NCBI GenBank assembly: GCA_002099365.1
Contig: MSED01000004.1
Location: 1,860,001-1,924,000 of the forward strand
Length of the DNA stretch: 64,000 nt
Source: Phialophora verrucosa
Lineage: Eukaryota; Ascomycota; Eurotiomycetes; Chaetothyriales; Herpotrichiellaceae
Reading direction: 5' to 3'
Both the position numbers and the translations under genes were made by a program. The notes under the pieces were generated by a model. That model was not told where the DNA came from. It searched no databases and worked only from the letters and a program-made list of their open reading frames with translations. Shown piece by piece: positions 35,053 to 45,612 of the stretch (position 1 is its first letter; every line of letters starts with the position of its first letter).

Positions 35053-38000
35053 TCAAGCCTCTGTCCCGATTTCAACAACACGATACCCTTCCTGCACCCT
35101 CTTCACAATCTCCTCATTCTTATGCTGCAGTAGAGACAGTGCGTATGCGGTGTCGTCCCACTGTCGCTTATTCACGCACCGGTTAAGCCTCGCGGCGAGT
35201 TTCTCAGCCAGATTTTTGGCGTGTTTATCCTGGGTGGACTTGTTAGCAGATCGAGGGATGGAGAGGAAATGGGCCAAGGTGGGAGAGTCGTTGCTGAGGT
35301 CGTAGCGGCCACCCATGAAACTTCTCCAGTAAAAAGAAGGTGAGTACAACCAAGGAGAGAGGACCCCATCCACGATCTTCGATTCGCGATTCTGAGCCTG
35401 CAGCCAAAATAAAACACATGCCTGTTTGTTAGGCCCTCCAGCACGGCGGTGCGGTCAGTACAAGGTGGGTGACCACTTGCGAATCCGGACTGCTGCAAAA
35501 AACAATCAACAGTCCGGATTCCCAAGTGGTCACCCACCTTAGTACTAACGAACCGGCATGTGGCTTAAGTACGGCTGAGCGAACGGGAAGCCCTGTTTTC
35601 CACATCCTATGGTCGATTGCGAAAAGCATTGTCCTGGCGGAATTTATATAGCGGTATTTTCGGTCCTCTCTCCTGGGGTTAAACTGGCAGTTTCGGGTTG
35701 GCTGCAAGCGACATTAGCAAAACGACGTAAGGATCACATACCTTCTCAATAAAGCCGCACAAGAACTTGAGTATCCTCTTGACAGCCTCTTCCTCCATAA
35801 CACCACCCTCTAGTGGCCCTTCTTGTGTAAGGACACTAAACATGTCCACGAACTGGTTGTACACAGCATTGTCTTTCGTTGCCAACTCCGAGAAGAACAT
35901 CCTCGCCAGATCAGCAATTTTCTTGTCCCCATCTTCGAGACACTTGGCCATCTCGCCAAGTTGACCCTTGACTTTGACTTGCCCGGCGAGGATCAGGAAG
36001 GTAAGGGTCATGAGACAAGTGCGCTTGACAGATTCATCTGCATCGTTGAGACGGCGGTATAGGAAGTCGGTGTTCTCATCGATCAGGTGATTGAAGCACA
36101 CAGCCATGTCGCCCAATGCGATCACGGCGTTGGAGCGCACTATAGGGTCGGTAGAGCGTTCGAGGATGGTGATCAAGAGAGGGAGGTTCTTTTCACAGTA
36201 CTCGCCACTCACGCACATGAGTTTCGCAAGACAAAGTGTGGCTTGAGCTTGGAGATTGCGGTCTTTGTATGCGGTATTGTTGGCGCAGATTTCTGTCACC
36301 AATGGCCCGAAGTTGGCGAGCAGTGAGCTAGGGCCGTACAGCAATTCGCGTTCTCGAATGTGCGCAATAGCTTCAGTGAAGTCGTCTTCAGTCGTTCCGC
36401 CGATCAGGTCCAACTCGTCTTTCTCTTCTTCTTTTTCTTTCTCTGCAAGCACTTCTTCGGCCGCAGTCTTCTTCCGTCTGGCAAGAGTGGGACCTGATGA
36501 TTTCTCTGGAGAGGGATTTGATACTGACTTGTCCTTCTCCTGCTGTTGTTTCCGTCGCTTGAAATCAAGTTCGCAGAGTTCAAGATGCACGATTTGCTTG
36601 ATAGCGATATGGCCGACGGTAAACAGCAGTTGCGAAAGTGCGAGCGACGGCTTCTCCTGCTTCGTAGGTGCGGTTTCGGGCTCTTGTGCCTCATTTTCTG
36701 GATTGGCAATGTCCTCGTCTCCATCAATGTCCATCGCATCAGGTTCAGGAGATGGTGTCCTCGACATTGACTTGAGGTCTTTCGTCTGCTGAAACACGAG
36801 TCGAGTCTTCTGCCTGATTACCTCTGAGCACAAGACATCTGGATGATCTGATAGCACGTAGATCGCACTGACGGCTTGCTCTGCCATGCCATACCAGTCT
36901 TTGCTAGTGGAAATCGTGAGAAGTATGGATGCAAGCATACACAACACTTCGTGGTTGTTGGACATCTTTGACAAACCACCAGTGGTCTTCTCTTGAGCCT
37001 TTTTCGCGGTTGGGATCATACGTCGGAGAGCGACGCAAGTGAACTTGGCGAGGACAAAGTCTGTTCGGCCCAGCTGTCCTAGACCAACTCGAAGCATCGT
37101 ATCGATCTCCTTTACAACGACTTCCGGGTTTGCGAGAGCAATCATACCCAGTACGATGATGGCTCCTCTTCTCTGCGCTTTGGAAATTTCCTTGCTGACA
37201 CCATACACCTGCCACAGCTTGGAAACCACCATTTCGGAGATGTGGCCAGCCTTGAACATTGTGCTCAGCAGCTGTTCGAGCGACGTTAGTTCTGCAGGCG
37301 TGGCTCCGAATGTCAAGCTGATCATATTCCTTGCAATGAAGTTGGCGGCATCATTGGGGCTGAACGTCTCTGGGGCATCGAAGAAGAGATTCTTGTAATT
37401 GTCGATAAGATGAGTCTGGACTCCTTTTCCTTCATCGCTGTTCCCTTTGGTCCAGATCAACCGCAGCATGCGTCGGATACCTTTTCGAGCGGTTTCGACC
37501 TTAAATGCATCGATGGTGACAAAGAAGTCCATCACGTCGATCACTTCTGTCTTGTTGGGTGACGACAATAACTGAACCGCAAAATCTGAAGCTTCATGGA
37601 TGATGCCGATGAACCTGAGCGCCTCAAGGTAATATTTTCGAGTCAACTGGAGTTTACCGATAGCTTCAGATGTTACAGCCTCTTCCTGGGCCCTTTTGAG
37701 AGCTGCGATCTGCTCCTCTTCAGTCATCTCCTTCGGCTCGGATTCTGCTTGAGTAGCGTCGTCAAGAAGTTCCTGGTCGACTCGCTCTTCGCCTGCTGCT
37801 GTTCGTGCCAGCCCGGGAGAGTCTGGTGGCGGCTTCAGAGCGTCCAGCTCCCTTTCGACTACCTCTAGTCTTCCCATCCAGTCGCTGTGTGACAGTTGCC
37901 CTCCGTGCATCAGGCTGAACGGATGCGAAGACACCAGTTTCTTCAGCAGCTTGATTGCATTGCGCCGAACATTGCTGCTCTTGTCCTGTAAACTTTGCAT

Positions 38001-39317
38001 CGCAAGCTCCGCGGCATTTTGCCTCCTCTTAGGAAACTTCTGCTCCAAGTCGCATATCTTGGTCAGCACCTGCATTGTCCGGACTCTGCAAAATGGTGCG
38101 GTGTCGAGAAAGCGCTGTTCGAGAGTATCGAAAAAGGCGTTGATCTGGATCTTGGTGGTTTCACTCTTCTCCTCTTGCTTACTCAAGTCCGCGAGCAGGT
38201 TCCCGCAGACCTCGATGACCGCGCATCTCAGGACGTGTGACTCGCTGTCCAGGAACTTGGCCAGAAGACCCATCTCTTTGATGACTAGTCTCGGCTCCAG
38301 CTCTGAAAGTTTGACGATGAATGCCGACACTGATTTCGGCCCTTTGGTGTCATTCTGACTGAACTCTTTTGCAGCCAGCTCCCTGAGAATCTCGGCTGAT
38401 AGGTGAGGGTAATCATATTGTTCTGACAGGATATGGAGAAACTCGGCCATGGGTTCTGACAGGTGCTCGAAGTAGGTGAGGTTCTGGACAATGGATGTTT
38501 GTGCCCCCAATCCATGCCCGTGATGCTTTACAGCGACACAGAGCACCTTGAAGCAGAACATGCGAACCGCTGTGATTTTGACCCTGGCCTCGCTCTCCAT
38601 GATCAGGTACACCGACCTGGTGAACAGGTTTATGAAAGTATCGCGGTCGGACGTAGTTTGAAAGACACGGTTCAACTTCAGTTTCATCACCCGGCACATG
38701 ACGTCCATGGCTCCCTGTATCTGATTTGAAGAATCCCATTTTTCGTCTTTGGAACTTGACTTCGACTTTGCTCCTTTGCCACCTCTTCTGGCCGGAGCCG
38801 TTGTGGACTTTTCCTGCGCTTTCGTCTCGACGCCCGATATTGACCATTGGAGGAGGAAGCCGTACATTTCCAGCAAGCGTTTGTGTTGGTGCAGGGTCTC
38901 CTGCTCGTCGTTCTCAATGTCATGGTTCGCAGCATCCGCTGCAGTCGACAAGCCGGACACGATGAGGTTCAGGATCTTGCTCAGTGACTGGGTCGATAAG
39001 ACGGAAGACTGTCTACACACATGAAATGGTTAGCACGAAATCCAGGGATGACCGGGGCCAGGAAGGTAGCAGTAGGCGCACTTTAACAGAAACTGTAAAG
39101 TATCAAATGCCGAACTTCTCGACAGTCCTTCCGGGTGCTCTGTAATAACATCTATGACGGGTTCCAGCACACTGTCCACCAGGGCTGGTGTGAGAGTGTC
39201 GGGGTCATTTTCGCAGTCAAGTAGCTCAGACGCTGCCTCGGGGGTAGGGATCGTGGTCGCGTCGCTAAGATACAGCTTGAGCGACTCATTGATGTCGAAC
39301 TCAACTTGGTCGTCCAT
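35053..39317 (-). CDS. cnd1: condensin complex subunit 1 (Cnd1/Ycs4/CAP-D2)
   Basis: A HEAT-repeat subunit of condensin, which compacts and segregates mitotic chromosomes. Exons: 39082-39317, 35742-39012 and 35053-35229, giving 1,227 residues, the usual size. The N-terminal exon starts MDDQVEFDINESLKLYLSD. The central HEAT array includes VRRNAIKLLKKLV. The conserved C-terminal Cnd1 domain contains DRNLQAQATLCLAKLMCVSG and STDPIVRSNAVIALGDM. The last exon encodes DKHAKNLAEKLAARLNRC and RQWDDTAYALSLLQHKNEE, which continue FLCGFIEK across the last intron. The first donor is gtgcgc. The last intron (35230-35741, 512 bp) is about ten times longer than most in the window and contains a 5S rRNA gene plus an inverted broken copy. 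An in-frame ATG at 39329 is an alternative start. It diverges from a Cdc7-type kinase. Confidence 0.93.
35401..35496 (+). pseudogene. inverted, broken 5S rRNA copy
   Basis: It covers only the 3' half of a 5S gene, on the opposite strand to the intact copy. CACATGCCTGTTTGTTAG (35415-35432) matches the intact gene with two changes. About 26 foreign bases (35433-35458) then interrupt it, followed by TACAAGGTGGGTGACCACTT and the tail to about 35496. The last 31 bases differ from the intact copy at one position, here the canonical GCGAATCC where the intact gene has GGGAATCC. The 5' half, including most of the A box, is missing. Confidence 0.8.
35502..35620 (-). rRNA. 5S ribosomal RNA, nested in the condensin intron
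   Basis: 119 nt, the normal 5S length. Universal landmarks read on the minus strand: CGACCATAGG (loop A), GGAAAACAGGGCTTCCCGTT, GCTCAGCCGTACTTAAGCCA (helix III/A-box region), GGTGGGTGACCACTTGG and GAATCC (C-box). Helix I closes: 5' GCAATC pairs with 3' GATTGT (five Watson-Crick pairs plus one G-U), although both differ from the common ACATAC/GTATGT, which suggests compensatory change and function. A run of six T (35502-35497) at the 3' end is a Pol III terminator. Dispersed 5S genes are known in filamentous ascomycetes. It is transcribed in the same direction as the host gene and lies wholly inside its last intron. Confidence 0.93.
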
Positions 39318-39830
39318 GTCTGGGATCATCGACGTCGTTGTGAGAAAACCGGTGGTCAAGGCGAAGATAGGTGGAAGTTTGTTGATGGAGTCCGGCAGGA
39401 AAGCAAGGTGGTTTTCGCAATCTTCACCGCAGTCTTGCAGTTGCACGGCGACCTCCCAAACCCATCGGTGCCGCTTTTCAATTGTATCTGAACCAAGTTG
39501 AGGCTCGCTAACCTGCCTGCGACCACTTGGGCCTTGTGCGTTGTTGACGAATTTCCTAAAGCGTGTTGGCGGATATGCCCCACATATAAACACGAAGACT
39601 CCAGCACCATGAAATTGCGACAGAGCGCCAGAGGCGTTCTTGGGAGCTTCTGCCCCAAACAGCCCAATTCTAAGCGAGGAAAGGCTTTCAGGACCTCGAA
39701 TACACGTTATAATGTCGTGTTGACTGACCCTCGAGGAGGAGACACCACTGACGAAGACGACGAAACGCGTCATCGGCAGAAGGCAACACGGCTTGCAATA
39801 GGGAAGGGCCGGCGCAGACACAACAACAAC
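39318..39830. promoter_or_regulatory. shared divergent promoter of condensin subunit 1 and Cdc7-type kinase
   Basis: A 513-bp head-to-head spacer between two cell-cycle genes. It contains ACGCGT (39765-39770), the MluI cell-cycle box bound by MBF-type factors at G1/S, preceded by gacgaa. The same hexamer occurs elsewhere in the window, so this is only suggestive. If the kinase starts at 39609 instead, the box would be coding. Confidence 0.4.
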
Positions 39831-41298
39831 ATGGCTCAGGCTGCAATTGCCATCCACGAGGATGCTCAGTACGACCTCTCAACCGACCAAGTAGAGACAG
39901 ACATGGCCCAGCCCGACTTCTCTGAAGATGGTGATCTTCAGCGTGAAGGTGAGGGGGAGGAAGAATCCATGTCGGACTCCGACGAAAGTGATGATGAGGT
40001 CGATGAGAGTGTCGTCGAGGACATGCGCAGGCTGGAGGAAAGCTTCAAGGGTATCTCTCAAAAATACAGGCTGATCAACCGCATTGGGGAAGGTAGATAC
40101 CAGAATCATGCTCGTCTCCATGTCATTGCTGACCTGCCATTCAGGTACATTCTCTACCGTGTACAAAGCCGAGCAACTCACTCTATCGGACGAGGTAGAC
40201 CAGGAGAATGGCGATCCTATGGAAGAGTCCGAGGCAGAGATGCCACCCGCGAAGAGGAGGAAGACAAGGCGCAAACCTCAGATTGTGGCATTGAAGAAGA
40301 TATACGTGACGTCCTCGCCGCATCGCATCATGAACGAATTGGAACTACTGCACGAACTGCGACACTCTCCCTACATATGCCCGCTTTTGACAGCCTTCCG
40401 TCATTTGGATCAGGTGGTCGCCGTGTTGCCATACTTCAGGCACTTGGATTTCCGCCTTTACTACCGAGACTTTCTCATCAACGACATGCGACACTACTTC
40501 CGCTGTCTTCTCCACGGCCTCAGGCACGTCCATCAAGCGGGCATCCTCCATCGCGATATCAAGCCCACCAACTTTCTCTACGACCATTCTCGCAGGGCAG
40601 GTGTTCTCGTCGACTTTGGCCTGGCTGAGCGCCAGGGGACTGATTGGCAACCGTGCCTTTGTCAAGAACCGAGTCACAGGAGGAGAGACAAGTTCATGAA
40701 TTCCTACGCTGTCCAACTTTTGCAATCTACCCAAGACCTGCAGTCGCAAACCTACCCTAAGAACGATAGCCGTCCATCGCGGAGAGCCAACAGGGCGGGC
40801 ACACGTGGCTTCCGAGCACCAGAAGTTCTGTTTAAATGCACCTCCCAAACTACAAAGATCGATATTTGGTCTGCTGGCGTGATTCTCCTTACGCTCCTGG
40901 CACGGCGCTTCCCATTCTTCAACAGCGCTGACGATGTCGACGCCATGATAGAGATGGCCTCCATCTTTGGAAGAAAGAAAATGCAAGCCGTTGCAGGAAT
41001 GCATGGCCAAGTTTTCGAGACAAACATAGAGACTATCGGTGAGCGTGGCTTTAGCTTCGAGAAGATCATTCTCTGGGCTAGTTGTCGAGAGAGAACGTCC
41101 GACACTCTCCGGATGGGCGAAGAACAGGCTGTGGAGTTCCTCCATGGTCTTCTCGAGCTCGATCCTCATAGGCGCTGGAGTGCGAAGGAGGCGTTACATC
41201 ATCCGTTCTTCACGGAGCCAATCGAAGACGAAGATGAGCGGGAGGAGAGAGAGACTCATGAGGCTTTTGAGAGGGAGGAGAAGAGACAGCGGCGCTGA
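39831..41298 (+). CDS. Cdc7/Hsk1-type serine/threonine protein kinase (DDK catalytic subunit)
   Basis: The kinase that, with Dbf4, phosphorylates MCM to fire replication origins. Exons 39831-40092 and 40145-41298, with a 52-bp intron (branch ctgac), give 471 residues. The intron splits the glycine loop, which reads GEGTFSTVYKAE after splicing. Other motifs: VALKKIY (ATP lysine), HRDIKPTNFL (catalytic loop), DFGLAE and GTRGFRAPEVL. Between DFG and APE lies a kinase insert of about 70 residues, a hallmark of Cdc7, and another charged insert follows the glycine loop (PPAKRRKTRRKP). The N-terminus is acidic (EGEEESMSDSDESDDEVDES) and the C-terminus ends in a charged helix. The start is uncertain: in-frame ATGs at 39609 and 39498 are open; 39831 is preferred because the upstream residues look like leader. 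Confidence 0.9.
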
Positions 41299-42168
41299 AA
41301 TATGCTTATGTGGCGAGCCAGATCGGATGTCACTATGGAGGTGTGTTTGGTGATGCATTCCCAGCAAGGAGTCGAAGAGAGATCTGTATTACTAGCATCT
41401 TATACCCCCACGGCACTGTGGTATTGCTCTGCTTACTGATTGAGCAGTTGAGTTGTCCACGATATGGCACATCTGATGTTCTGCGAGCGAAGAAAGGACA
41501 AGATAGCTGTCGAAAACACAAACGCTAAGTCAATCTAATATTGTTGTACAGAATCGCTGACTCAATCCTTTGAGGGTGCGTCAAGGCTCTTGCTCATGAG
41601 CACTCGTTTCACACTTGCCTTGCCTTCTCCATCTCACCGCTGTCTCCCACTTCGGCTTCGAAGTACGACGGATTTGATACACCGGTAATGTCTCTCTTCA
41701 TTTTGCCAATAGAGGCATCTTCTCTTCACTGTAAACTGTCTCTCTCCTTTGACCTCCATAGTACGTCACATGGAATTACCAAGGCTCCCTTGGCGTGGGT
41801 GAGGCGACATCACAGCAAGTGACCATGGGGAATGAAGACATGCTACAAGGTCCAGAATCGATATCAGAATCATGAGTGCGTTGTCACTAGAACTTGTCGA
41901 GGGAGCAAAAAGGTGCGATGCTTGTAAGTGTCAGGTCCGCAACATGCCTGGGTTTCAGCTCACCACGGCCGAGGCTCGGGCATGGGGACGAAGTGGTTCA
42001 AGTAAAGGGCAACTCTTACCGGAGTGAGATCACCGACATGATGTGCGATTCTATGTACAGAGCGCTCGCATCGATCAATGTTGATGAACGACCACAACAC
42101 CTTGTCCTAGGATTCAATCGACTTTGTACGTTGCTCGGAGTGCTCCCACGGCGGTTGCAACGAATCTC
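41299..42168. other. intergenic
   Basis: The 3' region of the kinase and the promoter of the HAD phosphatase. Only short frames; nothing recognised. Confidence 0.45.
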
Positions 42169-43452
42169 ATGAAAGGGCGCGTTCAAATCACAGCTTCTGT
42201 TGTCCACCGAGTGACACACCCAGTGAAGCACCCGAGATATCGTTCTACCAGCTTGCATATTCGCTTGAAGTCAATCCTGACAGGGAAAAATTCTCTATCG
42301 AACGTCAAGACCTTGAAGAACCCAGAGCCTCTAGCAGCATCGATGTCTGCATCAATATCCGGCCCGCCTTCAGAGAAAGCTACAGGGCGAAAGCTTAAGC
42401 GCTTCGCGCCTCTGAACCCCGATATCAAACACGACCGTAACCTACCCAGGTTGAAAGGGATTATATTTGACGTAGATGGCACACTATGGTAGGTCCTTTT
42501 ATCACCACTAGAGGGGTAGAAGAGCAAATACCTGTCACGGCCATCCACAAGAGAGTGTATTAATCCCTGGGTGTCAACCGCCAGCCTCCCGCAAAATTAC
42601 ATGTTCAAAGAAATGCGCCAAGCATTGGGTATCCCACGATCAATCGACATCCTTGACCACATCCGCTCGCTGTCCAACGCACCCGATGGCAATCCCCCCT
42701 CGAGCAGTCCTTTAGCCAATTCAGAACGAGCGCCTCGGTCCTCGACAGACAACTCTCAGCCGCCTTCCCAAGACCTGCTTTCGCCATCCCTCCCCGGCAC
42801 AACGACCGACATATCCTCAGATGGAGATCCTGCTCCCCAGACCCCGTCACCGCCGACGTCCTCGCTATCTAGTCCGCAATCCCGCGCCGTGGCGACAATC
42901 CAATCCATCGAACGCAGAGCAATGACCTCGCAACGGCCCCAGCCGGGGCTACAATCGCTAATGTCGTACCTGACGCGACGGAACGTGCGCAAAGGGCTCT
43001 GCACGCGCAATTTTCCCGCCCCGGTTCATCACTTGCTGAGCAATTTCCTGCAGGGCAAGGAATTCGGGACGTTCGAACCCATCATTACGCGTGACAGCGA
43101 GGGCGTGGCTCCGAAGCCGAGTCCCGAAGGATTGTGGCGGATCGCGGAACACTGGTGCCTGCGCGAAGAAGACGAGGACGGACTGGTAGAGTCCATAACG
43201 GCCAACGGAGGAGGCAGAGCAGCGGAGTTCGATCCGTTGGAATTGGCGAAACGGTATCTGGGAGGTGGATTGATCATGGTGGGCGATAGTATTGACGACA
43301 TGGCTGCTGGGTATAGAGCTGGCGCGGCCACTGTGTTGCTTGTTAATGACGAGAACCAGCACTTGGCGCGGCACGAGTATACGGGGAGGACAGTGCGGCG
43401 GTTGGACGAGTTGATTGGGATTCTGGAGAATGGATTTTCTGAGGAGGCTTAA
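42169..43452 (+). CDS. HAD-superfamily phosphatase, possibly mitochondrial
   Basis: Exons 42169-42488 and 42585-43452, with a 96-bp intron in phase 2, give 395 residues. HAD motifs are in order: I, GIIFDVDGTL (nucleophile Asp), completed across the splice as GTLCLPQNYMF; II, the Thr in GLCTRNF; III, the Lys in PKPSPEGL; IV, MVGDSIDDMAAG. It is related to uncharacterised fungal hydrolases such as yeast YOR131C. Unusually, about 110 residues rich in Ser, Pro and Thr separate the cap segment (RSIDILDHIRSL) from motif II. From the first ATG the N-terminus is basic and Ser/Thr/His-rich without acids (MKGRVQITASVVHRVTHPVK), suggesting a mitochondrial presequence. The ATG at 42343 would remove it. 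The substrate is not predictable. Confidence 0.85.
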
Positions 43453-45612
43453 CAGGACTCAGAATGCAGAATGCATCCGTTTGTGCTGGTTTCGTACGGG
43501 GAAAGTATTCTTTAGACGGTCAGTATCAGGGGAGATAGATGTTGTCTTCTTGGCAGAGAGCTGCTGTGACGACGCCTGTCGCTGCGCAATTCTGAATCGA
43601 CAGATATTGCCAGTCGATATCTTCCTGGTATCGCGGTGAGCATGGAAGCCTGGACGCTCTGTTAAGATATGATGTCTATATGTGGAAGTGGCTACAGTAC
43701 TTCTCAAGTAGCCGTGTGAACTTGTTTTCTTTTAAGTAGAGCATTAGAAAAGTCTCGCTGTATCTTACAAGAAGCCCCCTTCTGGCGACACTGTGCATAG
43801 AACCTACAGTAACTTGCGCTGGAAAGGCTGGATCATATGCTAGACTTGCAGAATCTTCATGGTCGACGCACCACGAACTTGTTCGCCTTACCAGCGATTG
43901 GGATAGAAATAAGCCACATAGTACGAGTAGCTACGAAGTACGAGTAGGGACCTTGGCGAACGGGACACAAGCACTTATCTGGGCACGTGGCGACGAGCCC
44001 TCACTCTTGGTCTGTGCCGGGAAGCGATGAAGTACAGCATGATGGATGCCCATAGCACAGCTTCTCTTGTACGACTTCGACCGTGATGTGCATAAACATT
44101 GGGTAACCGACCGAGTCTTGACCGGCGATTCGCAGAGTTGAAAGTGATGTGCTGGCAAGCTGATACGGTGGCATTCACACACGAGGTGTGTGAGCGACGA
44201 ATGGAAACCTGAGGCGGAAGAGTCGCTGCAAGCCTGAAACTGATTGTCACAAAGCGGTCACCCGTGCAACCAAAGGATTTTCTTACGGAGCCTTTGTGAG
44301 ACGAGGATTTGAGCCGTTGGTGGCGGGCCCCGGAGAGCGGAAGGCGGCAAAGGCCCGTACAGAGTTTGGCGGGAGACCATTTGTCCAGCCAACCGCCTTT
44401 TCGGATGTGCTAGCGACTCTTCTACACAATACGGACTGGACATATCTCGATCTCGATGTGTGCTTGAACCCTCCTCGTTGGCACAAACAACAAGGCGGTC
44501 AACGAGTGGCGTTAGAGAGAGCAGATAACGAGAGGAGAGGTCGGGACGGGAGGAATTGCAGCATTTCCAGGTGACTTTGCAGATATGCATGTACATGGCG
44601 CGGCCAATGGCAGCCGAAGGAGACATACGAACAGGGGAGGCAACACACAGTAGTTGTCCGCGGTATGGGAGCAAACCTGATATTCATGGCACCCAGCTGG
44701 CTGTGATAAACTCTATGCAAAGTCGGGGTGGTTCCAGAAGCGATGAACGCAAAGCGCATTGAAGATCTGTGCGAGGGAGCTTGGGCATCCTTCACCCACG
44801 CATCAAGCTTGGATCTCCGACCTGGCACAGACGTTCGTTGACGGAGAATTTTTATCAGTTGAGCTAGGCGCATATCCGGGAGGCGGCGCAGGGGTGAGTC
44901 TGGAGATGTTAGTGGTGGCCATCTTCTAGTGGGGACTGCAGTGCCTGGGGCGTCTGGCGGCGTGGTGTGCTTTCATCCCTGAGTGGTGGGTTGCCGGTGC
45001 TTTTTCTTAGCAGCCACTGGAGAGGTCCGACCACTCGCCGGGCACAGACTCAAGGGACCTGAGGGGCCCAAGAGAAGCCTAACTTAGGCTCAGGCTCAGA
45101 TCCCATCGCATGGCAACAGCTGATTCTCCGAACACATCCATCTCAGCGCAAGTCCACCGCTCTGCTTCGTCTACTTCTTCCTGGCTCTAGTGTTGTGGCC
45201 ATTGTTTAGTATTGGAGAGGACAGACTATGAGCATTGGTGGTTGTGTTTGTTATGGTCATTGACTGATCAAATCGTCTGACTGAGGTTATGTCCTCTGCC
45301 TTGACTGCAACCTCCCAGCCTCACAATTCTTCACCGTGACGACGCCACAGCCTCACCACTCAGCAATTCCCCATTCACCCACCCGCTGCTGCAACTTCAA
45401 GGATCGCTTGCCTATTCCTGATCAATTACCTGAGTCGTCACCGATCTTGCAAGTCGGTTCGGCGCACACGAGAGAATTCCAACCATTCTTAATCCGCCAA
45501 CATGTCCACGCCGGATGTAGCAACCAAATAAACATTGAAACCCAGCGACAGATCCGCGCGCCTTCAGCTGCGGATGAGTTCAATGCCTCTCAAGAGTTGA
45601 GGTTGCATCAGA
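43453..45612. other. 2.2-kb intergenic region upstream of the large gene
   Basis: No recognisable coding sequence. It contains two TACGAGTA octamers 17 bp apart (43922 and 43939). A CT- and CA-rich leader precedes 45613. Confidence 0.45.

Noticed and set aside
35401..35620. Miniature inverted-repeat transposon (MITE) in the condensin intron
   Set aside because: The arms first looked like terminal inverted repeats, but the right arm extends into a complete 119-nt 5S rRNA with helix I and terminator, which explains the palindrome better.
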